64,000 nt of DNA from Nannobrachium achirus (taxonomy: Eukaryota > Chordata > Actinopteri > Myctophiformes > Myctophidae). The number at the start of each line of letters is the position of its first letter. The stretch's first letter is position 1. Shown here piece after piece: positions 1 through 11,900 of the stretch. The stretch covers positions 22,753,159-22,817,158 of the forward strand of contig OY997659.1 of the NCBI GenBank assembly GCA_963921795.1. The letters run 5' to 3'. The translations under genes and the position numbers were made by a program. The notes beneath the pieces are model-generated. The model did no database searches, had not been told where the DNA came from, and saw nothing but the letters and a program-made list of their open reading frames with translations.

Positions 1-478
1 CTCAAGGCTATTGGTCCTGTCTCTCTAGTCCCCGCCTTGTAATTGTTACCTCCTTGTCACCAGCTGTGTGACCTGTTTTCCCAAGCCCAGAGCCTACCTG
101 CGTGAGGCTGCGTCTAGTTAGTTCCCTGACCTCTCTCTTTGGCCACATGTTATGTTTGACAGTCTGAAACTATGTTATGATGTGAGTACCTGTAACACAA
201 CATGTGCCTGCGTAAATTTAGTGTTTGGGCAGAGAGCTGTAAACTAGAATTAAGAGTTGATGTTCGGCTGAGAACCTGCAAATGGATTGGCGATTTCTGT
301 GTGACTATGGCATTGCCCCTTTACTGTTCAAGTTGATAAAAAAAAAACGAAACTTGAGATGAAATCTCATAAAAATAATAATGAAAGAAAGTTTATTAGC
401 GTAATGTAGGCTGAGTTAAGTTACAAGGAATAGGTAATAATAAGTTGTGTTTTTGTTTCATGATCCTATCCAGGAAGG
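1..478. other. 5' flank / intron of sacsin-like gene
   Basis: No coding exon is recognised here. The end of this stretch (about 441-472) is T-rich and finishes in CTATCCAG directly before the first coding exon, which looks like a 3' splice site. This suggests a non-coding first exon further upstream, possibly outside the window. No clear promoter element was found. Confidence 0.4.
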
Positions 479-498
479 ATGAACGGAAGTAAAACTCG
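479..498 (+). CDS. sacsin-like coding exon 1
   Basis: Short exon coding MNGSKT plus two bases of an Arg codon, followed by donor GTGAGT at 499. It joins in phase to 3014. It is preceded by CTATCCAG, so it may be the second exon of the transcript. The in-frame TGA at 461-463 blocks any extension upstream within this exon. Confidence 0.65.
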
Positions 499-3400
499 GT
501 GAGTATTGTTCTTTTTATCTTCAGAAGCATTACATGTGTTTATGGATGATATATAGCAGCAAATAAAGTAAGGTGTATGCTATCTAAGCTAGCTGCAAAT
601 TGCAACACTAGATTTTATTTTAATCGGATGAATCTAGGGTTGCAATACCTCCCATAGGCAGCCAATGCATCAAAACAGTTTTTTGCTATCTGATTGTATT
701 AAACGGCGTCAAACTCACCAATATTGGGGCTGTATGGAAAGCTTGGAGTTTTTTTGATTGAAGAATTTATTAGAAGTTTGCAATAGAAAAAAAAAAGTAC
801 AGTTTCATGACAGTACAAATCACTGGTACAAGGTCAACTAAAAGGAGATCCTAGAAAGCCGAGGCTTATTTACACAGGAACCACACTTTAAGTATCTCAT
901 ATAACATTGAAAGACAGACGGATAGAACATACTTTATCTAGGATAATATCAGTTTCAAAAGCATAACATCAAATACAAAGGCAGAAAAGAAAGAAAAAAG
1001 GGGGGGGAGGGCATGGGGGCTTAGTCTATTTACAAGTCACGGGTAGCAGCTGTCTGAAGGTGACTTTTCATACCAATTTTGAAGGAGGCTAGGGATTTGC
1101 TCTCCTTTAAGGCTTGTGGAAGGGCGTTCCACATGTTGATGGTATAGCAGGAGAACGAGTTAGCGCCTTGTTTAGTGTTAAATCTACGTTGATGATGATT
1201 AGTGGAGCTGCCTCTGGTGTTGTGATCGTGAACATCCTTGACCTTTAAGAAGTAGTTTGCCAGGTACATGGGTATCTTGGAGGTGTAGTGAATCTTGTAC
1301 ACCAGGCCCATCGCAAGATGCTGTACTCTGTCAGCTACTTTGATCCACCCCACGCTTTCGTGGTGATGATCGGTAAGGTGGGTCAGAGGTGGAAGACCAA
1401 GCACAACCCTAATTAGTTTGTTCTGGGCTGTTTGGAGCTTTAACTTTAAGGCAGCTGGGGCGTCGCGATACCAGACAAGGACTCCGTAATCAATGAGGGG
1501 ACCAATAAAAATGTTTTCAAGTGCTGGAGTTTGGAAGCGCTTGTGGGAAGTCATTCAGCGGTCCTGTGTACCAGCTGGTTCTAAATGTCACATAATGCCG
1601 GAGGCAGCGGGACGTTGCGTTATAGAAGACGAGCGCTTCCGAAGTTCAACACAAAATAAACCATGTCTGCTCGGATTTCTTGACAGAAAATAAATCATAA
1701 CATGTTTTACGGTGGATTTTTCTGAAACAAACACTTTGCAGATAGAAAGAGGATTATGCAAGCTTTCCATAGAGCCGCAATATTCGTTTTGACGTTGTTT
1801 AATACAATCGGAGCAAAAAAACTGTTTTGATGCATTGGCTGCCTATGGGAGGTTTTGCAACTAGATTCATCCGATTAAAATAAAATCTAGTGTTGCAATT
1901 TGCGGCTATATCTAAGCATCAGCTGACAAACTTTGCATCATGTCTGGAGTCTTAAGCATAATTAAGCAATAGGCAGATGATCCACTAAACAAATTAACCA
2001 TTTAACCCATACAGTGCCAGCTTTAAAAATCTTACCTTTTTCTCTGCCACCAAAGGCTTATAAAAAGAAATAGGGTGCTTTCAAACAAAGAAATCTGCTT
2101 GGAAATCCGTTCAGGCATTCAGGAGATGGAAGGCATAATGTGTTCTTCATATTATGTAAACAAACATGGCTGCCATGTTTGAAAGATGGAGTTGTTCTGG
2201 GGGTCAAACATGCATTTTACGATCACACCGAAAGTAGTAGTAGGAAGAGTAACCGGTAAAGTCGCCGGAAAGAAACTCTCAGAGATTTTTATTTTTTTTA
2301 TTTTGTTTTGGTTTTAACCGTTTGGTATTTGTTTTAACCGTTTAGGCATAGTTTACAGGGGTATATAAGGATATTAAGGATCTCAATGGAAAATAACAAA
2401 TAAGCATTAGTTGACGTTGTATCAGTGTCATCATGAAACTGTACTTTTCCTATCCAATACCTAATCAATCAATCAATCAAAAGGCATAAACCATCAGCCC
2501 AGGCGAGTTTCTTTCCGCAGACTCTGTTGATGTCCAGTTGTGCAATACCCGTTGTATCAGTCTGTGATGTCAGTACTATGACGTCAGAGTATGACGTCAG
2601 CTTGCAGACAGAGCCATGGTGGCGACACTGTATTATCAATGAGCAATCAGCATGCACACAGACAGCGGACATCTCCAAATTTTGGCATTGTTTCAGCATG
2701 CGGCTGTTACCATGGTGGCCACACTGTTAAGTATCAGTGATGTCAGCATGCTGTTTGCTAAATTAATAGTTAGATGACTCCAAAAGTGTTGTTATTTGAA
2801 TAATTATCAGTAATTTCTAGCAGTAATAATAGTCATTTGCAATAGTAATGTCTTGCCTATATATTTATATCATTCTGAATGCTAATTTACTGTAGATCTG
2901 TCATTGAAGCTCCATTAGATTGGTTTATTTGAAATAAATTAAGCTCAATGTAACGATGTGACATATACACTGCATTGTTTTTCATTTTAATGTGTAATCT
3001 GTTCTCTGTTTAGAAATTCATTTGGTGCAACAGCTCCTCCATTCATTGACTACCTGAAAGATATTCTACGCAGATATCCTGATGGTGGACAAATTTTGAA
3101 GGTGGGACCGGTCACATTCTGCTACAGCTGTATTACTATGCTGCCATGACGTCACTCTGACTCAGACATAACCATAAACAAACTGTGACTTAGACACAAT
3201 AATAAAGAAATCGGTCAGACATAACAGTCGGATCAGCGGTGTGACGTAGGTGTGATGGCTGCGTAGCGGACCGAACCTCTGATCTAAAATACTTACGAAT
3301 TACATGTTTTTAAATGACTAGTGTATTTTGTGTTGTATCTTTATCTGGCCATTCTAAGTTTTAGTATTGGTCATCTCAGTACAACACAGCAAAACATTAA

Positions 3401-6400
3401 ATAACATTGTTTGAGATATTGACTGCCCTACTACCCATCGTCAGAAAGTACCAAATATCAGTGTTTACTGTGAATGGTCACTCAATGGTACATCATGTCA
3501 TTTGCAATGGTCTGAACAGGAGCTGATCCAAAATGCTGATGATGCTAAAGCATCTGAAGTTATTTTCATCCATGATGAGAGGAGCTACGGTACAGAGACC
3601 CTTTGGACTGATGACCTGGGGAAATACCAAGGTATGTGTGGCTTTCTGAGAGTTATTTTTATTGTCAAACATGTCAAAGCTTTGTCATTTTTGTTAGTTA
3701 TCCAAAAAATATCAGCTAGAAATTAACCATAAGTGATAACTTGTTATCTAAATTTCTTGAAGGCCCTGCTCTCTATGCCTACAACAATGCTGTATTCGCT
3801 GCTGAAGACTGGGAAGGCATTCAGAATACAGGAAGGAGTGTCAAGCGCAACGATCCAAACAAAGTTGGGAGGTTTGGGATCGGCTTCAACTCTGTTTATC
3901 ACATAACAGGTAAAACAATGCTCCTCCGAGTACATGGCCCTGCAACCTCCAAATCACACTTCAAAACTAGATAGTCGCAAAACATGACTCATCTGTATGG
4001 GGCGGCATAGCTCAGGGGTAGAGAAACCGTTATTAGAGCACTAAGGGTTGCCGAAGGGTTCCCAGTTCGAATCCGGGCTCCCCCTGAGTTAATGTCGAAG
4101 GGTCCTTGAGCAAGACTCTGAACCCCTAATTGCCCCCGGTGAGTATGTTGGTGCCTTGCATGGTTTCCTCCGCCACCGGTGTATGAATGTGAGTGTGAAT
4201 GGGTGAATGTAATGCACAATCTATGTAAAGCGCCTTGGATAAAAGTGCTATATAAATGCACCATTTACCATTTAGTTTGAAAACAACTTTAAAGGTGGTT
4301 TAAGTTGTAATTTATATATATAACTCAGCACAAAAAGAAAGGAAACTTGACTTTGGTCCATTGTATCTCCCCTTTAATAATACCAAATTTTATTGTGTTT
4401 TATATCATTTCTATCGTTGATTTGTCACCTTTACAACGAGGTACAGCTTGTAAGCATCGGGCATTCGAGGCATGAGCTACACAGCCAAACGTTTGGGTAG
4501 CGCCGACCAAGGATCTGGCATTCATGGAATGAGCAACACAGGCAAACACCAAAAGAACACGGCTAGTTCCATTCCTTGATTCTGATTGGCTGGTTGCTCA
4601 CACACCTTGAATCAGTTTATATCAAACCCAGGTGCGTTATTTCTTTCCACAGTGTTCCACAGTGCACCAATTATCTGCACCTGTGTCGTTTCTGCTGCCT
4701 GGCCGGGAATTACTTTCTTGCAGAGCAGACCTTATAGTCAGTGTTGTACCCGAACGCGTTCAAAGAACGATCGTTCATGAACACGTTCATATTTTGGGCG
4801 AACGTGAACTGAACGTAATTGTTTTCGCTTGATGAAAGATCTTGTCGAACGCGGTCATTCTGACGCCCGTGAACGACGTTCGTCGGCGTTCGTCGGCCGT
4901 TCATGCGGCGGTCCGCGCCTCCGCGGTCGTCTGTCCTCTCCTCTCTCTTTTCATTCACATGCTCCAATAGCACGCACTGTGTGCCCATTCACTGAGCTGA
5001 AGTGTATTCTCTCGGTGGAACACTGTCTTACGGACTAGTATAGCGCTGCCCCTAAGCTCCCCATCCCCCCTCCCCTTTCTACACACAACACTTCAGTTCA
5101 GTCTGCACTCTGAGCAGTGAGGGAGAGAGGGAGAATCTGCCGTCTCTAAGTGAAGCTGTTAAAACAGGATTTAGATCACTCACTGGAATAATAACTGATC
5201 ATCATACAGTACATCTTATAATATAGTCTAGCCTACTTCTACCTCTGTTCCTGAAATCCGCGATGTTGTTAGGGTGCTGGGTGCTCCAACTTTCTTGGAT
5301 CAGATGACAGACTGCACGCACGGTAACACTGCCAGGCATAACGATCGACTCGATCGCCTCATTGAAAATGCGCATTTGACACAGATTTGACCACAGGCAA
5401 TTAACAGCTCAACATTAATAGCAGCTGTTACAAACGCTCGTTTTCTCTGTCTTGTGCACGTGTGTCAACTGTTAAATCTGTAACCAAGATGTCAAATAAT
5501 TCCGTGTTATAGTGCAGTGGTTCTCAACCTGTGGGTTGGGACCCCTAGGGGGATCCCCAATTTTATTTTTTGGGGGGTCCCTGACTCCCCAGTTGTTAAG
5601 CTTAATGTTAACATTGTTTTCTCACTCAACAATAAACAGATCAACATACAGTATAGGTGTGGCATCTGCACATTTCTAAAGCACATGTTCACAAGCATGT
5701 AGATCGGCTATTTTCACAATCAAACAGTCAAACTAATGTAATGCCAACTCCTATAATTCCAAGTGCTTGTCAGGGTGGGGGGTCCCCAGTTCATATGATT
5801 ATTTTGGGGGTTGCATCCTGAAAAGGTTGAGAACCACTGTAGTAGTGCAGGTAGGGCCTACTCAGTAGATTCTCTCCACCTTATTTTAAATGACTTGTAA
5901 GTTCCACTTCTCAAAGGGGCAACTTTATTTGTCAACCTGAATGGCAAGCCTAATATTATTGTGTTCATGTCTTACTTTATTTAATTCATATTTCTTCAAG
6001 ACGTCGTGTGTAGGCCAGTGTTTTAGACATAGCCTTAGGCCTATTGTATAGATTGCTACACAATAAATGGTAAGGTAAAAAAAAAAAAAACATAAATAAA
6101 AAAAATACATAAATATATATATTTTTTTGTTTGAAGAATTATGGTTAAAAAAAGAACGAAAAAGAACTAAGTTAGTTCATTTTGGGGAACCATGAACTTT
6201 AGTTCAAAATATAGAATCATGAACTAGAAATGAACTAGTTCCTTTTAGAAGTTCTGAACTTGAACTTGAACTAGTTCGTTTTTAAAGTGAACTTTCCCAA
6301 CACTGCTTATAGTGTATTATTAGTGAAATAGAACAGTTTTAATTGGTACATGTCTAGAAAAGCAATAAGCCACGCGAGGCTTGTGGTTACCGGGGGAGTA

Positions 6401-8929
6401 TACACCGGCTGAGAGGGTTGGAAACACTCGGCTGCGCCTCGTGTTTCCCAACGCCTCTCAGCCGGTGTATACTACCCCGGTAACCACTCGCAGCTTGTGG
6501 CTTATTGCTTTAGTATTCCAGGCCTGCCAGGCCATTTTCTTTTGGAGGTACACTACCCACACGTTTGGCTGTGTTGCTCATCCTTAATTATGCCAAATGG
6601 TATTGTGTTTGATATCATTGTTGTCGTTGATTTGTCACCTTTACAACAAGGTACAGCTTGTAAGGATCTGGCATTCGTGGAATGTGCAACACAACCAAAC
6701 GTGTGGGTAGCGTCCCTCCAAAAATTGTCAAAATGGCATGTTTAACCCCCATACCAACCCATTCTTTCAAACATGGCAGCCATGTTTGTTTATATCTGAA
6801 GAATACATAATGGCCCATAAATCATGAATGCCTGAACGGATTTCCAAGCGGATTTTTTTGTTTGAAAGCTGTGAACGGCATCTACACACGTGGTGCATCA
6901 TCTAGGCATGGGCGTGCACTTTTTACACAATTGCACAATTACATGGAAGTCTATGGTAACCATGGCAACGCGAGACATTGAAGAGAAAAAATCATTGCAA
7001 CATAAGTGTTAAGATTGAAAACAGCGCAGTAAAATAATTTGGTCCCAATAATGTTGCAGCCATGATACTCATATACTGTATCTGTAGTTTCCTTTTAAAT
7101 GAAAAAAGGTGACGGATACCTTTTATTACAACATTCTGCTAAAATGATGCAATATCAAAATATATATCTTTGTCAATATCTTTTAGATTTAGCATACCTT
7201 ATTTATGTGTTTCCAGATGTTCCATGTATATTCAGTGCAGGACACATCGGCTTGCTAGACCCCCAAGAGAAGCTACTTGGAAAAGAAAGTGGAGGCATTC
7301 GATGGTCTTTGACTGATGCAGAAGACCAGGAAACATTAAGGACCTTACGTGACCAATTCCACCCCCTTCAAGACATCATTCCTCTTGTTAGCAAGCAGAC
7401 ATGGGAAAACATTATCACAGCAGACCAGCACTTTAATGGGACACTTTTCAGATTCCCCTTGCGCAATGAATCATCAGAGATTTCTGATAATGTGTACGAC
7501 ACCAATAGAGTCGCTCAGCTTTTTGACAGCTTCCTTTCAGATGCAGACTTGAGCCCACTCTTTCTGAGAAATGTTACATCTGTGTCCTTGATCCATGTCA
7601 AGCCAGACAACTCTGTTAAAATCAAAGTTAGAGTGACCTGCTCGCACGCCACAGATGTTGTTTTGGAGTCAGATGATTTAGCCATCCAGAGCTCAACAAG
7701 CTTCAAATACATAAGCTTTTCTTCAGAAGACCGCAAAGAGACAAAGAAGTGGCTCATCACGTCTTGTTGCATGAAAGAAGGCCACATTGCCAAGCTTGAT
7801 ACATTAGCAAAAAAGTTGTGCTTTCGTCCTCAAGTTGACTTGGCATTTCTTTGTGGTCAGCAGAGCCCCTCTACTGACAGTAGGCTGAGCTGCTTTCTGC
7901 CCCTACCTAACAATGAAGCCAACAAGACTGGACTCCCAGTTTATGTGAACGCATGCTTTGGCCTCACAGACAACAGAAGGCACATCAAGTGGCAGGAGGA
8001 AGACCAGAAGTATGATGAAGCTGCTCAGTGGAATGAATTGCTGGTAAAAGATGTTCTCCCACATGCATACCTCAGGATCCTCCAAGATGCTGTCAAACTA
8101 TCCAAAGACAAGGCACTCGCTGTGTCCTCTGTATATGATCTTTGGCCAGACGTCGGCCAGATGCAGCACAAAGACAAATGGCACGAAATTGCATTGGATG
8201 TCCTTCAACATCTATTCAGGCAGAATGTAGCTGTCCTCTCTCTTGCAGCAGATGAAAGAAAGTTTGTCACTTTTTCAGAAGCTTTGCTCCCCTGCAGTCA
8301 TTCAACAAGCACTGAAATAGTGTCCGCCATTAAGAGGATTCTGGTTTCTTACGGAGAAAATCTTGTCACATTACCAGACTGTGTTGCAAGAGCTATCAAA
8401 GATGTCTATCAACTCCATATTCCCTTGAGGCATGTGACACCATCATTCCTACGGGCGGTTCTCCACAGAAATAGTATGGATCAAATCTCCAAAGAGGACA
8501 AGCTCTTGCTTCTGGAATACATTTTGAGTGATGGACAGTACAGAGAACTTCAGGGCCTTCAGATCCTTCCACTCAGTGATGGGACTTTCAGATCTTTCAC
8601 AGATAACGAAGAGGACATTGCTTTCATAGATGGCAATGAATTTCCAAGGTAAGTCATTTTTTAAATGATGTACAATGCTAGACTATAAACAATTCACCAA
8701 GTTAATTTAAAAATGCAATATAATACATTAGTCAGTTAGTAGAACGCTTTTTTAAAATCATTATGAATTCTTGCTCTACAGAACCCTGCTGCCAGGCTGC
8801 AAAAATCTCTTTGTTCCCAGTGATCTGAGGAGACCTTGCCTTGCTCACCTTAGAGACCTAGCCACAAAACGTAAGGATGTTATTTTGTACAATTAAATAT
8901 TATTCCATATATTTATATTTACAACACAC

Positions 8930-8986
<57 letters not shown>

Positions 8987-11900
8987 GCACTATATAAATA
9001 TATTGTACAGTATGTAGTAGTAATGTATTTATGTATCTACTTTTTCCAGATCTGTTCAAGATATTCAACATCAATGCAGATAATATGGCTGAATATGCAA
9101 AGAGGTATTTGCCAAAGGATTGGGTACAGACAGACGCAAAGCACGATACCTGGGAGATTAGCAATAGCCAGCATCCACCCTTAGGATGGCTCCAAGAATT
9201 CTGGATGTTCCTCAACACTCATGTCCGTGATCTAAGTCGTTTCACTGGTATGCCATTAATACCCATAAAATCCAGAGATGACAGCCAGCATGCTGTTCTA
9301 GTTGCAGGATTACAACAGAACTCAACTCAAATTTTTCAGAAAACCAAACAAACCAGCTTGCCAGAGCAAATTGTTCAAATTGTGAAAAAGGTTGGCGGAA
9401 CAGTTGTGGAGGACAATGACTGGCTGAAGCACGAGGACCTTGACACTTATGTGTTGAACCCATCTCCAAGGAGTGTCATGAGACTTTTTGTGAACTTAGA
9501 TTGTCAGCATGTCATCAACAAAATCAAGACCTTCTCACACAGAGAAAGGGAAGAACTTAAAGATTATCTCTCTGGTTTGGATTCTCTTTCAGAGACCGAG
9601 AGAAATGTCATGTCAAAGTTGCCTCTTTTCCAAACCATGGATGGAACATGTGTTGCCATCCAGTCAAAGAAAGCTGTACTTTTAAGTTCAAGTCCAAAAA
9701 TACCAACTGAACTCCCTATGCCTGATACAGTTGTGCAGTGTGCTACTGAGGCTGATCGCAGACTACTTCAACTGCTCAACACGGTACTCTTGGATACAGC
9801 TGAAGCAACTGGCCTCCTAATTGATGGAATTGAAAGGAGGAATCTGAGGAAAGAAGACTTAGTGAAAATCATGACTTGGATTCTAAAACATGGCAACATT
9901 CTTTTCTCTCAGAATGATGCTTTGAAAAAGCGATTGAGTGTGTTGAACTTCATTGAAATGAACGGAGAGCTGAAAAGCACCTCAAGCTTCTTTGATCCAA
10001 GAATTAAAGAATTCAAAGTTCTTTTTGGATCAGATTTCTTTCCTCCCTCTGTTTATACACAGACCCCACAGATGCTTGGGAGCTTAAAAGATCTTGGATT
10101 GCTGACTAAAATGACTGATGTCACTCCAAACCTCTTGTTGCAAGCTGCCACACAGATTGAAAAATTGCATTCACACTCTGAAAAGGAGGCTGTTCAAAAG
10201 TCTGAGACGCTTTTAAAACTGCTGAATACCAATGATTTGCTGGCCAGTTTCTCAAAAGAGCAGCTTGAACGTCTCTCTGTGTTAAAATGGATCCCATGTG
10301 TTAAACCAGGTGATGAGAATAAATTAAGTAAGGGCAAAGGAAAAGGCCTCTTCTGCCCAAATGAAGTGAGGCATTCAATGTATGAGGACATTGTTGGTCA
10401 TGTAATGCCTCTGACAGGAGAGCTCTGTGAGAATGTTGGAACCAAACTTGGTCTCAAATGCGTACCCCCTCCAGAGAAGGTGAAAGCTAATTTGTCAGCA
10501 TTGAGATCCATGACACAGACAATGAAGACTCCTGACACAGATACCAACTTCAAGAGGAAGCTGCACAGCATTTATAAACACATGCAAGATCACATTTCTG
10601 CATTCCAAAAAGTGATGAAAGATGACAAATGTTGGCTATGGACCCACAACAAGTTTGTTTCCCCTAAGGATCTTGTTCTTGACTACCCATCTAATCTAGA
10701 TCTGAGCTCTTACATTAAGAAGGTGCCAGAAGAATTTCTACCATATAAGAGATTGTTGAGCAAGTTTGGACTAAGGACATGCCTTTCAGATGAGGAAATA
10801 ATGGGTATACTTAATGATATCCAGCAAAGCATTGATGGAAGGAAAGATAAGTTTGCAAGTAAATCTGAGCTCAACGTCTCAATATCTATTCTTAACTGGG
10901 CATGGAGAGAGAAGACGTTTGTTAGTGGTGATATCCCAGTGCCCGTTGGGGCAGAGAGTGACCGATTTACCCTCAAACCAATGTCAAAAACAGTCTTCTG
11001 TGACATAAGCAGAGAAGGATTGCAGTCGCTTAACAAGAATGAAGAAGAATTTTATGTGATCCATGAGGAGATACCAAAAGCAACTGCTGAGTGGCTGAAG
11101 GTCCCACTTCTGAGTACCCTCATTCTTGGTCCAGAACAAGTGGGAATAGAACAATGTGGGCAGCATGAACCCATAACCACAAGAATTAAGAACATTCTTC
11201 ATGAATATGATGAAGAAAGTGACATTTTCAAAGAGCTCATACAAAATGCTGAGGATGCCCGTGCAAAAGACTGCAAGTTCATGGTGGATTTCAGAGTGCA
11301 CAATGCTCCTCCCGAAAGTCTGATCGACCCTGGCATGTCTGTTTGCCAAGGACCATGTCTTTGGGCATACAATAATGAGCTATTCTCAGAAGATGACTGG
11401 GGAAACATTGTCAGGGTAGGAGCAGCCTCAAAGGCCAACATGGTTGAGAAAATTGGGAAGTTTGGACTTGGATTTAACACTGTATATCACGTGACGGATG
11501 TTCCCTCTATCCTTAGTGGCAACCATCTTCTCATGCTTGATCCAAATGTCAACCACCTGAAGAAGCATATCAAAAACAAAACAAATCCTGGAATCAAGCT
11601 GGACCTCTCTAAACAGGGACTCTTGCATTGGTTTTCTGGTCAGTTCAGACCGTATGAACGCGTTTTCGATTGCAATTTCTCCAAAGAAAATACTACTAAT
11701 CCATACCCAGGTACTCTGATCAAACTACCTTTCCGCACACTTGAAGAGGCTCTCACTTCTGATATCTCTAAAAAGGTGTATGACAAACAAAGTATTGTCA
11801 CCTTCCAGCAACACCTAGCCAGGGACTCGCAAAATCACCTGCTGTTTCTGAAGAACCTCAGCACCATATCATTACAAACTATTGCAGACAATGCTCCAAC

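Noticed and set aside
1030-1554. Host protein-coding gene of 174 aa
   Set aside because: The sequence has the typical C-terminal end of a LINE reverse transcriptase and lies inside a transposon.
3999-4075. tRNA gene
   Set aside because: A and B boxes are present, but no proper cloverleaf, and the body and tail are those of a SINE.
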